The position numbers were made by a program, and so were the translations under genes. A model generated the notes under the pieces. The model searched no databases, was not told where the DNA came from, and saw only the letters and a list, made by a program, of their open reading frames with translations. Positions 1-11,058 of a stretch of DNA of 64,000 bases are shown here, piece after piece. Source of the stretch: Ryuthela nishihirai (Eukaryota; Arthropoda; Arachnida; Araneae; Heptathelidae); NCBI GenBank assembly GCA_038380435.1, contig JAWZYU010000013.1, positions 67,288,446 through 67,352,445 of the forward strand, written 5' to 3'. Every line of letters begins with the position of its first letter. Position 1 is the first letter of the stretch.

Positions 1-1298
1 AATTTCCGCCAATGTATAATTTTGTAATATTTTTCTGTAAAAAAAGCTTATTTTCAAGTTAGGGAATTTGGAATAAGTTTTTTATTAGAGTAACAGGAAA
101 TGTAGAAAACATGTGGTAATATGGTTATTCGCCATAATTCGTATTATTTTAAAAGTTCGCTTTGAAATATCATGAGAGTCATTTTAAGAGTAGGTAATCG
201 CTGCTTGCATTACAACTAGTTTTTAACTCCTAATAAATGCAAAGGGAATTTTGCTGTAAGATTCTAATGTGCTAGCATCCCTAGGGATGTGCCTAAAGTG
301 CCTTATGGGAAATCCGGCTCTGATAGCTGCTGTAATAATTGCTCCAATATATGATTACAGTAAAATTACGATAGTGCGACATCTTATAGTTTGGCATCTG
401 AATCCCCGGAGGGCTTGCCGAAAGAATCCATTATTTTTCCATTTATTTTCAGTCCGTCATTTTTCGTGCTTTCAAACGCTAACGCTTTGTTTATTTGTTA
501 TTTATTATATTTTGTTTTAATTACTGTTCTTTCAATTATTTCAATACTGTCTAACATGTCAAAATGTGGTATCAAAATGTCTTGAAGCGTCTTGGGCTAT
601 TTCTAAGAGCACTCAAGTCCAAATGGTGCCGGACTGACGGAATGTTACTGTTTAACAAAGAACATTAATAACATAATAATCATAATAATTTTGTTTTTGG
701 TGCTTAAAAGGTAAATGCTTCTTTACGGTTGTTTTTAATTACACAGTTCAACCCTTTGTAAATATATAAATTTAGGAACATCTCATATGCGGTCGACAGG
801 CAATAGATTTCAGACGGTAATCGGGGCACAGTAGTGGCGTACCTGGAGATTTTCAGAGGGATATGTGTCTTTCTGTGTGTATGTGTGTGTATGGTGGAGG
901 GGAGGGGGGAGGTTGACATGTCAAAATCTAATTGATGGAGTGGTTTACTTTTTGAGTCGCTGATTTCTGGGACTTTTTTTAGAAAATATACGTTATTCAA
1001 GACCTCAAAGATTTTGGAACTAATTATGAAGTATGAACCTCTGTTTGTTTGATTTTTTTCTGTTTTATTAAATAAAAATTCGAATTATTTTTATCATTTA
1101 TCCCGTATTTAGTTAACAGTTATTAATATCTGTAATGTGAATAGATAACATTGCTAAAGCTTCTCCTAATCAACGGATACTATGAAATTACTCTTGTTAT
1201 TCTTAATTTTTTTACACGGTATAAACTTTTCTATTGGAAAAATTATGTTATCAGTAATTACATTAGAAACAGAATATCTTAGTGCTTGGCCGTTATTC
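1..1298. other. AT-rich stretch without a supported gene
   Basis: No recognisable coding region. Short open frames occur on both strands, but they are low-complexity and show no domain. A GT-rich then GGA-rich simple tract lies at about 875-911. Nothing else is identifiable. Confidence 0.6.
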
Positions 1299-1306
1299 TC
1301 CTAGGA

Positions 1307-1633
1307 AAGTAGTTCCCAAACTTTTTCAGCCCAGCGCCCATTTCACCTTTTTCTATTATCCAATGTAAATAACATCTCATAAAATAATCGAACCATTAGT
1401 ATTTCTAACGTCCTCCTTCACGCAATTTGAAATATTTTTCCTACATATAACCAGTTGAAATAATATTTACCATGAATACTATTCACAAGTATTTTGCAAA
1501 CATGAATTTCTAATATGGATATGAAAAACTTGCATTTCTATGTTAATCTAAGAACTATATTCAATTTAATGTATTTCTACCGGAAAACTCAAAAGGGTCC
1601 AAGCGGGCTGTGGCACCCAGTTGGAAACCACAG
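1307..1633. mobile_element. Short non-autonomous hAT element (MITE)
   Basis: The left end reads AAGTAGTTCCCAAAC and the right end, reverse-complemented, reads CTGTGGTTTCCAACTG. Both resemble the CAGTGGTTCCCAA-type termini of hAT elements. The flanks are an 8-bp near-duplication: TCCTAGGA at 1299-1306 and GCCTAGGA at 1634-1641 (7 of 8 match), the target duplication length expected for hAT. The interior is about 330 bp, AT-rich and without coding capacity, so it would have relied on a transposase made elsewhere. Confidence 0.75.
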
Positions 1634-1641
1634 GCCTAGGA

Positions 1642-3796
1642 TCTAGAGTTTCAGAATAACATCTAGAAAACCATTTAAGAATAAAATATTAACCTATAAC
1701 TATAATCCTTTAGCGAAAATATGCCATTAAAATGACTAATCAATTAAGAAGAGCCTATTATCTGTGGCTAATATGGAATTGCAATTGATCAAAACTTCCA
1801 ATGTTATTGATTTCCAACATTAAAGGGTACTAAAATTGGTCAAAGTAGAAAATTACTCAAATATTTAAAGATTTGTTTTTTAAATGACTATTGTAGCATG
1901 GATAGCTTATTCTTCTATTTGAAATTTTAATCATGGTTTTAATGATCAAACGATTTACATTGAGAACAGCAGCAGTTTGTCTACCCGTCAGAGAGTAGAT
2001 GGAAAAGCGCAACTTTTTTTATTAGCATGATTATGAACTTTATTTTTGGGTTAGGAAGGACTAATTGCATTTCCGAATCTCCCTTTACTATTAATTTCCA
2101 TCGTTATGGGGAGCAAAAATTTAAAAAAGCGAGTTTTGTTTCGCGATGAATGTATTGGCGTTAATGAAAGGGATTTTCTTATTTAATAAAGAAATTTAAC
2201 GAAGTTTTTAAAATATAATTATCATTGCTATCCTGTCAGAACAATAACGATTGTTTGGTATCGTGATTGCCGCAAAAATAACTCATACCAAAATAAAACC
2301 AGACATAACTGAAATTAAAGCTTGTGACAATGATTATTTTACAATTATTTTTAAGGAAAAATTATTTTTTAAGTATTTTTTTTTCAAATTTCTGCATCGT
2401 CAACTATATGTTTTCGTGGAATACTGAGAAAGTCGGAGTTTGGTGGGGATTTAAATGCTTGAAAACATTTTTTGATAATTAAATATCTAAATAGACGTCA
2501 TTAATTTGGTCCACTTCTGGAACTGTAAGGGTTAATCTTCAAACCTAAAGAATTCTTCACTGAATGGAGATCAATGTGGCATACATTGTAACCATGAAAA
2601 ATGGACCTTAAATTGGCTGTTGCCGTGAATTATCCTCATCGAAAAGTGAAAGTTTTTTTTTGCAAGAACAGAAAATTTTCTAACTTCCTTTATGGATTTC
2701 TTTCTGCAATAAACGAATGTGAGAGCGATGCTATTTCCAGTGACCCATTATCAGCAACATCAAATCCATTACGGAGAATTATGTGTGTTTTATGTACCGT
2801 TAATATTTTTATATTTAAAGGTTAGTGAGTGTGCGTGCCGCTTTGTTTGTGTCATGACCAACCGTCCGTGTTCAGTGTTCTGCCGGAACTGCCATGCACG
2901 AGTGTGCACGCATTGCATGACCCATGAAACCCGAGAGCCAACCTCTTCAGCGGAGCTTAGCGGTCAAGCTCGCGATAGTAGCAGAAGCAAGGAAAACACG
3001 CCCATCATCCTAGCTACTCTTTTCTGTTTTGTGGAAAGAATAGTTTCAGTAACTGTGTCTTTACGAAGCTGTTTATTTTAGGAAAATTCCTATACTACTT
3101 ATCGTTTAAAAAGAAGAAATAAAAATTTGAATCGTTTGGAAAATTTGGCCTTTACCTACTAGGCAACTTTATGGAATAGACATAAAGAACGACAGGCTAG
3201 CAATTAGGGAACTGATATTCTGCTGATCTTTCCGAAACCATTAGTATCTCGCGAGAGACGTTTCCTTGCACAAGCTTAAGGCTCTAATTTTTAACTGTAA
3301 TGGGAACTTTAATTGCTTATAATTTATCACTTGCTACTTAATATTGGGTCATGGACGTTATCCAAAAGTACTTCGACTTAAGGGGTGTCAGACCCAAGTT
3401 ATTTTCCATGATCGTGCTTGAATTTCAAAAATAATTGGAGAATACGCCACGAGTCAACAACATTTTTCACGAGGGCCACATTAGCACGATGTAATTTGTA
3501 AGAAAGCTTCGCTATAGCGATAGGAAGGAGAACAATATGTGCAAAAATAAACGCCTTTTTTCCCTTATATCGCTGGGTAGTTTTGCAAAATTATTTATAG
3601 CACATTTTTATGATCATTTTTATCTAAAAATGAAATATTTTGCATAACTGAAAAAAGTATAAAACTCTTAGGCAAAATAAAAGCAAAATTTTATTTGAAA
3701 TATTAAGGAGAGGTTTGATATATTTTAATATTTTTCTTAGTGTAATAAAATCAAGTTCAAAGTAGTAATGAACTTTAGCGTCCCATCTTTACATAG
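1642..3796. other. No supported gene; one short cysteine-rich frame
   Basis: Mostly AT-rich sequence. A locally more GC-rich patch at about 2823-3000 is open on the plus strand (frame 2719-3081) and includes the run CSVFCRNCHARVCTHC, which looks vaguely like a small zinc-binding knuckle. I see no start, splice site or homologue that would establish a gene. The rest holds nothing I can identify. Confidence 0.4.
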
Positions 3797-3804
3797 CTCT
3801 AGGA

Positions 3805-6481
3805 CAGCGGTCGGCAACCTTTTAGTAGTGTTGTGCTGAAGTAATGTTGCAATGTCACTCACCGTGCCAACCTAAGTCCACCGTATTTTTTTATACAGCA
3901 ACCATTGAAACAAATTAATTTGATCTTGTATTAACATGTTTCCGATACATTAAATAACTATTCTATTCTTTGTAGATTATTCAATACTTTTATATAAATA
4001 GGAACAAATACAAATATTATGTTTTGCAAAATTTACACATTATTTTGAAGTTTTATTATAAAATTGCGATATGAATATTTTGTTAAGACAGAAAGTCCAA
4101 TAATTTGAAGAGCAAAACAATTAAATAATTCAAACATAAAACAAGTTATAAAAAATTTAACGTCAGTATCTTTGATTATTATTGATCTGAGTAATTAATC
4201 GATTAATGGGACCCTTGTCCTTGCTTCTCCTTGGTTATTGTTCAATGTCAGGTGTGTATTTGGTCACTTTCAGCTTAACACAGGCTTCTGAATGCACAGG
4301 TGTTAGGCGACTTCTCTGTGGACTTAAAACAGCTTTCATGTGTGAGAAAATGTGTTAACATTATAAGTTGACCCAAAAGCCGAAAGCAGAGCAAATGCAA
4401 CTTTCTTCAAACACGTGAACGCTTCAGGCAGGGATGTCTAGCAGTTGAGGATGGCAACTGACTTTTCCAAGAAGTTTTCTTCAAGAGTTTTCCGCAATTT
4501 TGCAAATTTTATCGTCCATCACTCTGATGCCTTGAATTCGATGTGTTGCATTTCAAAATTGTCAATATCCATTAACTCGAATAGAGATAGGTCAAATGGG
4601 ATGGTAGTAAGATCACTTAAGTCGGGCTTGATGAGGTAAGAAAATATGGTCCCGTGAATTTGGAAGTCGACCTCGTTTAGCAAACTCTCCTTTTAGAGCT
4701 TCAACGTACTTCTGAAGCTCATCTATGTTGACAGTAAATCTATTTGAATGAGCCTTTACGTTTGGAAAGCACTTGTATGTGTTAATAGTAATATCATGGC
4801 AAAATATGTCTAATTTTGACGCAAATCCTTTCCAGTGCTCAAAACGATCAAGTACTGTTTGAGCCTGTCCTTGTAAAGCAAGTTTAATTCATTCAGATGT
4901 GTAGTTATGTCAGCCAGAAACATCAGCTTGCACAGCCAGTCCTCGTCATTCAATTCCAGGATATGTTGTTCTTTTTCATCAAGAAACACCTTGATTGCTT
5001 CTAGACATGATACAAATCTGTTCAAAACATTACCTCGACTAAGCCAACGAACATTGCAGTACAGCGGGAGATCCGAATATGCGCTCTCCATTTCTTCTAG
5101 AAGAGACTTGAATTGCCTGTGGTTCAATGAAGAGCGAGAAACTATGAAGTTAACTATCTTGAAAACAGTTTCCATTACATAGTTCAAGCACAGTGACGAA
5201 ATCTTCGCATCAAACCCACCTGGTGTATAATGCAATGGAAGCTCAATACTTGATATCCATTATAATCCTCAAGAAGTTTAACAAATCCTTTGTTCTTTCC
5301 GACTACTGCAGGGGCGGCATCAGTAGTAACAGAATATTTTATTCATGTTAATGTTCTGATTTTCGAAATACCTTACAAATGCAGTTATAATGTCCTCTCC
5401 CTTGGCTGTACCATCAAGAGTTATCAAGCAGCACAGTTTTACATAAATACGGTCATTGTCACAATATCGCGCAACTATAGCTAGGCGTGCCACGTCATTC
5501 ACATCGACACTTTCGTCAAGAGTGACACTAAATACAACAGCTTGTTGTAACCCGATTGTTTGTTTTACCATTACATTTTTCAGCCATATCAGTTATGCGC
5601 CTCTCGATTGATCTCGCAGAAGCCGATATTTCTCGAATCCGAGACAGTATTGTTTCTTTATTTTTTGGTAAATCACTAAACAAAATTTCAGCACGCTCAA
5701 AAACGTTTCCTTGATGTATTCTCCATCTGTAAACGGTTTGCCCTTCAAAGCCACACACTGAACAATTTTGTAATTATATTCGGTGGCTTTAGTTTTGGTT
5801 CCAATTACTTGACTAAAAATACTACTTTACCTTTTTGTAGCCATAAACAGCACTTTTTATGGCTTCACTTTTCTCCTCAGAGTTTTTAAACATGGACTGA
5901 TGCTTGGTTTGATAGTATCTTTGTACACTTGACGTATGGCACACGACACTTTCACAACATAAAGCACAAACAACATGATCTTTTTGTTGTATGAATCTAT
6001 ATCCCTTTGTCCAAAAGTCTTGAAACGAGCGTATATCAAGTTTTTGCTTTTTTGAGTCATTTTAACATCACATTAAGGCATCTTATTAGTTAATAACAAC
6101 ACCAACTTTTGTGCTACGATCAACGGACTGTACTGGCATGAGTATGCGACAGCCCAGAAAACTATAGAAGTGGTGGTGGGATGGTCGGGAGATATGGAAG
6201 GATAGGATGGAAATAGAACTTCGTCAAGGTCAGTCATTGTTGCTCCATACTCAATCAGTTACTTTGCATCAGATCGCATATTCTTACCTCCAATGTCTAA
6301 CAAATTTCGTTTTTAAAGGATGTAAAAACAGGAATAGCTTTAAAAGAATTATATGCTTCTATTTAATTAAAAATTCAATTTTTTATGAGATCATACACTT
6401 TATTTCAATTCCCTCAGCGTGCTATTGAATATCGTTCCACGTGCAACGCTTGGCACGCGTGCCGGAGGTTACCGATGCCTG
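3805..6481 (-). mobile_element. Full-size hAT DNA transposon, inactive
   Basis: The left terminus begins CAGCGGTCGGCAACCT and the reverse complement of the right terminus begins CAGGCATCGGTAACCT (12 of 16 match). The flanks are 8-bp duplications CTCTAGGA (3797-3804) and CTCTAAGA (6482-6489), 7 of 8 identical and close to the common hAT target pattern. Length is about 2.7 kb, typical for an autonomous hAT. The interior carries a broken transposase on the minus strand. Ends and target duplication agree, so the limits are firm. The target-site mismatch and many frameshifts indicate an old insertion. Confidence 0.85.
4215..6060 (-). pseudogene. hAT transposase pseudogene (ZBED5/GTF2IRD2-like type)
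   Basis: Read on the minus strand from an ATG at 6060, the transposase survives as four or more open segments (5857-6060, 5528-5758, 5320-5571, 4810-5235) and then a stop-ridden tail. The segment at 4810-5235 contains LPLYCNVRWLSRGNVLNRF, the W-L-S-R-G block of the RNase H-like domain in this hAT group. Further down, about 4215-4400, remnants of the C-terminal hAT dimerisation region are visible (IFSHMKAVLSPQRSRLTPVH, then KYTPDIE). At least three frameshifts and several stops make it non-functional. It lies wholly between the terminal repeats of the surrounding element. Family assignment is from motif memory and is solid at the superfamily level. Confidence 0.85.
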
Positions 6482-6489
6482 CTCTAAGA

Positions 6490-6870
6490 CGTACTGAGCG
6501 CTATCATACAGTTGTTCTGCGCTTAGAAGCAGTCAGTGAATCCCCGCGGAACGAAGGCAATCGCGTGCACCAAGTTCATGCTGCGGGAGCAAGTACTACA
6601 ACACAATGTTTCAAAATATCACCATTATGTCCTTCCAACACAAAACTATATTAGACTGTGGAAAAATAAAATATTTTTACATTGTTACTTAAAATTTTAA
6701 CCATTACCAATATTACTGGCGGAACAAATTTATGTTATAAAGAACACTTGAAGCTGCTCCATGTCTGTATGTTGCCTACCCATTGCTCTACGTGAAAGCT
6801 GGGACCTAGGTCAAGTAATAGGGAATCCATTATAAGATAAAGAAAATTGTTAAATATATTCTTTTACCAG
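6490..6870. other. Unassigned spacer
   Basis: AT-rich DNA between the hAT element and a candidate exon. No coding or repeat structure was identified beyond the hAT target duplication at its left edge. Confidence 0.5.
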
Positions 6871-6920
6871 TTAGAAACAGTGAATCATGTAATAAAGTTG
6901 TAAACAAGCTCATAACCATC

Positions 6921-6948
6921 ATGGGAAACATTGGCTCACAGTCGGACG
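6921..6948 (+). CDS. Candidate first coding exon, MGNIGSQSD (speculative)
   Basis: A possible exon spans 6871-6948. It is preceded by a pyrimidine-rich acceptor (ATTCTTTTACCAG, AG at 6869-6870) and followed by the strong donor GACG|GTGAGT at 6949. An ATG at 6921 opens MGNIGSQSD before the donor; an upstream ATG at about 6895 is followed at once by a stop. Gly2 and Ser6 fit the N-myristoylation consensus. Twenty-eight coding bases cannot establish a gene, and no downstream exon is recognisable. Read through the donor, the frame stops after about 24 codons. Chance occurrence is a serious alternative. Confidence 0.2.
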
Positions 6949-6965
6949 GTGAGTATCGCTATTAT

Positions 6966-6996
6966 ATGAGGGTCGTTCAAATGAAAAGTGGATAAT
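6966..6996 (+). repeat. Possible mariner-type terminal fragment
   Basis: TGAGGGTCGTTCAAATGAAA resembles the start of several mariner terminal repeats. No partner end or transposase is recognisable nearby, so this is at most a solo fragment. Confidence 0.3.
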
Positions 6997-7994
6997 CCCT
7001 ATATCAGGGAAAGGACTAAGGTGCCCTCACAGAGAGAAATAGGTATACATAGACAGAACTCATCATCACCAGAATCAGTGGTAAGTATCGTCTTGAACGT
7101 GATAGGCGTTTTGTGGATTTCGGAGAAAACCCACATTGAATCTCCAATGTGCGATATCCTGATGTTTTAACTTGACTCTCAGAATATGATGTTGATTTAG
7201 TTTCTGGATCTTGGTAATAACCTGAACTCAACGATATTCCGAATCTTTGGACATTTGAAAACAAGTACTAAAGTCAAAGCGGCCAAGACTAGAGAGCAAA
7301 GCAGTTTTTTTTCTTTAAGTCCGCTCCCCTACTATCAAAGTAACATTAACAAAGTTGAATAAGTATTGTTGGTAAAAGAGGAGACGCCCGGATTATATCC
7401 TCCCTATCATTCCGACATTTCATTATTAGATTTGGCATTTCTGTATCTCCAAAAACTCCACGAAAAGAAAGAATTACAAGTCGGACGAAGAGATAAGGTG
7501 CAATGTCAGAGACTTTCACATGCAACAGCCAAAATCACTCTAGGAAACAAAGTACCATGGTGGTAATTTCATGTTGTGACAAATGTCTCAGTAGGCATGG
7601 TCAATTGGAAAGAATCAATAACATAAATTTAAAGTAGAAACCGTTAATAAATCTTCCAGAAAAGAAGTTCCTCATCTTTTTTCGTTCCAAATTGAAAACT
7701 CCAATTTTCGGATCGTAGGCTATTTTCATTGTAAAAATTATCGCCTACCAGATAAAATTGTTTATCGGCGGTAGGGTGTTCAACACCTTTGAATTAGGCC
7801 ATAAGCTCTATCAATGTATAGACACATTCTAAGTTCCTAACTTTGAAAATAAGATTTAATGTTAAAAAATTGTCCTTTGAGAAAAAAAGATTTTTATACA
7901 GTTTAAATCTAACTTTCAACAATATTCATTCATCACTTTCAGAGGTTTTATAAGTGGATCATTAAAGAATAAGAATATTTTTAAATATTTTCTT
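6997..7994. other. No supported gene
   Basis: Several open frames of 60 to 80 codons occur on both strands, but none shows a domain or compositional coherence. I see nothing assignable. Confidence 0.5.
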
Positions 7995-8290
7995 CCATTG
8001 ACCATGCCATTTTTAAATATAACCATCCATTTATAATTCCATTGACCATGCCATAAATGGCATGGTCAATGAATGGCATGGAATTATAAATGTATACTGA
8101 ATGGTTAATTAAATGGCATTTAATTGACCATTCATTATCAATATTATCATTATCCATTTAAAATTCCAATATTATTATTATCATATTATCATTATCCATT
8201 TATAATTCCACTGACCATGCCATTTATGGCATGGTCAATGGAATTATAAATGGTCAATGAATGGTCAATTAAATGGCATGGTCAATGGAG
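7995..8290. repeat. Cluster of nested palindromes built on one 16-bp word
   Basis: The word CCATTGACCATGCCAT and its reverse complement recur many times. One palindrome spans 8029-8092, centred near 8055. A second spans 8198-8251, centred near 8225, with 26-27-bp arms beginning ATTTATAATTCCA and one mismatch between arms. Partial copies lie at 7995-8010 and 8252-8289, and an (ATT)n-like spacer separates the two main hairpins. There is no coding potential. It could be a collapsed foldback or MITE cluster, or a hotspot of palindrome-mediated rearrangement. Confidence 0.8.
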
Positions 8291-8340
8291 GGGATAATAA
8301 TCATCTCCCGCAACTTTTAAATATATTAAAGTATGTTAGA

Positions 8341-8455
8341 CCAATGGTTCTCAACATTTTATGCTTCACGTTCCCTGGAAATGTGTATGTAACTGGTGTA
8401 CCCCTTGTGCAGATAGATAAAACTATAGTTATAGTATAACAATAGGAATAAAATA
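8341..8455 (+). mobile_element. Fragment of the same hAT MITE family as 17208-17431
   Basis: From CAATGGTTCTCAACATTTTA this stretch runs nearly collinear with the reverse complement of the right half of the element at 17208-17431, including CTGGAAATGTGTATGTAACT and AGATAGATAAAACTA. Its opposite terminus is not recognisable, so this copy is truncated or eroded. Confidence 0.7.
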
Positions 8456-10228
8456 AAACGTATGGAGATATGGAAAATAGTTGTTAGGGAAAGATAGGAG
8501 ACCATAGTCTTGTGTTGCTCCAATGTTTCTAAAAAAAAGGATAACGCAAATATTTTAGAAAATAAAATTAAATATTTGCGCCAGAATTGGATAACATTTT
8601 GTTTTAGTTTACTTTGAATTTATAATTTGAGTGTGGTAATAGCAAAAATTTGAATGCATTAATTTATGAAGTTTTATTTAAATATGAGATTTTAATTGAT
8701 TTTAAAAGGAGACGTAAAGATTAAGAAAAAAAAATGAGATGAGGCAAGGAAGCAAACAAAAAAATATCTAGAAACACTGCTCAATCTGAAACTTTAGCAG
8801 TGCCGCAAAAATTGTAGCCTGCACTTAGGTGTGTAGCTAGTATAAAAAGATTTTAAAGCAGTTTCCTGGCTTTGTCAAACTTCTCCAATGTACACTTTTA
8901 TGCATTTATTTGCTGCGATATGGATCATAAAATTACATCTGACACTTCAGAAGAATATTGAGAATTGTACAAAAATAATCGCAATAACCTATATTCATAG
9001 TACGCTAAACAACCCGTTGGATGTTAAAATTCAGAGCTGATTGAGTTATTTATCTGATTGCTTTTGGTTGATTCCCCAGGTATTGTTCTAGCTCTTAGCT
9101 TAGTTTGGTCAAATTCTTTAAAGCATTTCGTAAATGATGTATCTCATACAGTAAGCATTCAGTGGTATACAGCTCGATACGATCAATATGCATTACATTC
9201 TCCTCCCCTACATTTTTTTTACGGTGTGAGGGGAGGAGAGAATAAAATTTGAAGCACCCACGACACTACCCACTGCAGAAACTTTAACTTGAGATATAAC
9301 TCGTTACTATTGGTAATCATTTTATAAATTTCGTCCATTTTCTAGAGGAAGGAGAATAACTCTTTTAAGTTGTAATACGAGGGCGGTGTATACAAAATTT
9401 AGTGATCTTAGCTTTTGCTGTTTAGAAGTTCTTTTCCCCCATTTTTTTTTGGAATGTTTGATGGGGTAGAAATGTTGGAGATCATCCTTTTTGAGTTGTG
9501 CTAAAAAGAAACTGTATACTGAATATGGTGTTACTTGCTCTTAGTGTTTAGGGTCGATTTTTCTCGATCAGCGAAACTGACGGATACACAAACCCTCTAA
9601 TGTACTGTATATTATAGATAACGTATATTAAGGTAAACGTATGCACAAGGAAAGCACCTATTAAGCAATTTTCATTTTGGAGATAATTATATTTCTAAAT
9701 TTAACAGTTTCAATCCATCACGGAAATTTTTCCCCGGTATTGTAATTTTGCATATCATAATTTTCAGTAACCTACTAATTAAAACAGTTTGTATTTTTTC
9801 CGAGTAAGGCAAAATATGCCATTTATTTTAAATTTCCATTTATAATGAAGAACAAAATTCTGAATAGAATGTAAGCTATGATTAATCTTACAAAGACTGA
9901 ACGAATTACAATTTTTAAATGTAACTAGAATAATATCTAGATAAGGTAACTTAGTTACTTCATCAAGATATTATTCCAGGTAATAATCATTCTATATGAT
10001 TCCAGTAAAAAATACATGGATAAATTTCAAGTAATAATAATTTTACCTGGAAAATGATCTATTCAGAAATACAGAAGAGAGTTAACCGAATAATTCAATT
10101 TAATTGTCTTAATATCGCCATTTATTTTTTTCTGTTCTTGCTCTAAGCATTGATTTACAATTCCACTTTGTGAAGGTTATTTTTTATGTTTTAAGCAGTA
10201 TCAGCTAATATTAGTAACTTTTTTTTTT
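8456..10228. other. AT-rich intergenic DNA with small hairpins
   Basis: No gene found. A GC-rich hairpin at 9200-9239 pairs CTCCTCCCCT with AGGGGAGGAG. A weaker hairpin at about 9928-9977 pairs GAATAATATCT with AGATATTATTC. Confidence 0.55.
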
Positions 10229-10241
10229 ATCCTAGCTCATC

Positions 10242-10619
10242 GGGGCAGGGGTGGCTCAGTCGGTAGCGCGCCAGGCTCGTAATCTGTAGTTCCCAGGTTC
10301 GAGTCCCAGCTGGGTCAGCGTTGAGATTTATCTCCGCAAAATTCCCCGCCCTGCCCACTGTCAGTAGGGAACACCGATGGGCTTGGAAAGGCCGCCGTCT
10401 GTCGGATGGGACGTTAAGCCGTGGCACCGTGTACGGGAGAGCCATACCCTGTGCATTAAAGAACACGCTGGATGGCCTTGACGGGAGGCTACCATCTGTC
10501 TCCCAACAGCTGTTCCAGTGGGTCCCCTCCCCCAACCGTCTCTGAGTCTTCGGGGTCCATGTGACCTGGCCATTTAGCCCATTGTGTGCAAAAAGTGCCT
10601 CTCAGAGGTAAAACAACCC
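10242..10619 (+). mobile_element. tRNA-derived SINE, family 1, full length
   Basis: A head of about 75 bp carries a polymerase III A box (TGGCTCAGTCGG) and B box (GGTTCGAGTCC). A long unrelated body follows (with GATGGGACGTTAAGCCGTGG), and the copy ends AGAGGTAAAACAACCC with no poly(A). The anticodon-loop position reads CTCGTAA. A perfect 13-bp target duplication ATCCTAGCTCATC lies at 10229-10241 and 10620-10632, which fixes both ends. This is the reference copy for the family in this window. Open frames inside it are artefacts of the repeat. Confidence 0.92.
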
Positions 10620-10640
10620 ATCCTAGCTCATCATCTTAGT

Positions 10641-10762
10641 TACAAAGTTTTAAAATGTATTATGCTGTATGTCAATGTGGGCAAAGAGGAAAAATTGCTT
10701 TGAGCCGTGTGGGATTCGAACCCACGACCTCCTAACGACATGCCATCGGAAAGTTGCTCTGT
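10641..10762 (-). repeat. tRNA-like sequence, left arm of a head-to-head pair
   Basis: On the minus strand a B box (GGGTTCGAATCCC) closes a T-arm-like hairpin at about 10707-10727, with tRNA-like sequence upstream. The tail runs left to 10641 and matches, inverted, the tail at 10993-11058. The acceptor stem does not pair, so it is not a functional tRNA gene. It is best read as a tRNA-derived SINE. Confidence 0.6.
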
Positions 10763-10953
10763 CTCTGTGCACAAAAATTGAGAATTACTCAATAAAAATT
10801 TCAGTCAAATGGTCCAAGGAGCACGGTTAGTCATTATCCCATTCCTAGGAAGAGCAGCAATGAAAATCCTTCATTTGCGGTTATAAGACAGCAGTAGCGG
10901 CTGATTCTCCGAAGAACGAGATTTCAAATCAGAAATAGAAATAATTGATCAGT

Positions 10954-11058
10954 GGCCTGTAGCTCAGCAGTCATATCGTGGGTTCGGATCCCACAATGCT
11001 GAAGGCAATGTTTACTCTATAACTACGTTAACATACAGCATTATAGAGTTCAAAATTT
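10954..11058 (+). repeat. tRNA-like sequence, right arm of a head-to-head pair
   Basis: It has an A-box-like TGTAGCTCAGCAG and a B box (GGGTTCGGATCCC), but the spacing between them is too short for a complete tRNA. The tail CTGAAGGCAATG to about 11058 is the diverged inverse of 10641-10700. Together the two units form an imperfect palindrome with the tRNA heads facing inward. Confidence 0.6.

Noticed and set aside
2719..3081. Cysteine-rich protein gene
   Set aside because: A short frame with some Cys pairs but no recognisable fold, start context or splice pattern; recorded only as a note.
6765..6793. GTTGCCTACCCATTG next to CTCTACGT as the right end of the large hAT
   Set aside because: A better right end with longer terminal similarity and a 7-of-8 target duplication lies at 6456-6489.
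10227..10573. Overlapping open frames of 70-102 codons
   Set aside because: They recur at every copy of SINE family 1 on both strands and are by-products of its GC-rich sequence.
10701..10760. Functional tRNA gene on the minus strand
   Set aside because: Only the T arm is convincing; there is no acceptor stem, and its tail is repeated in inverse.
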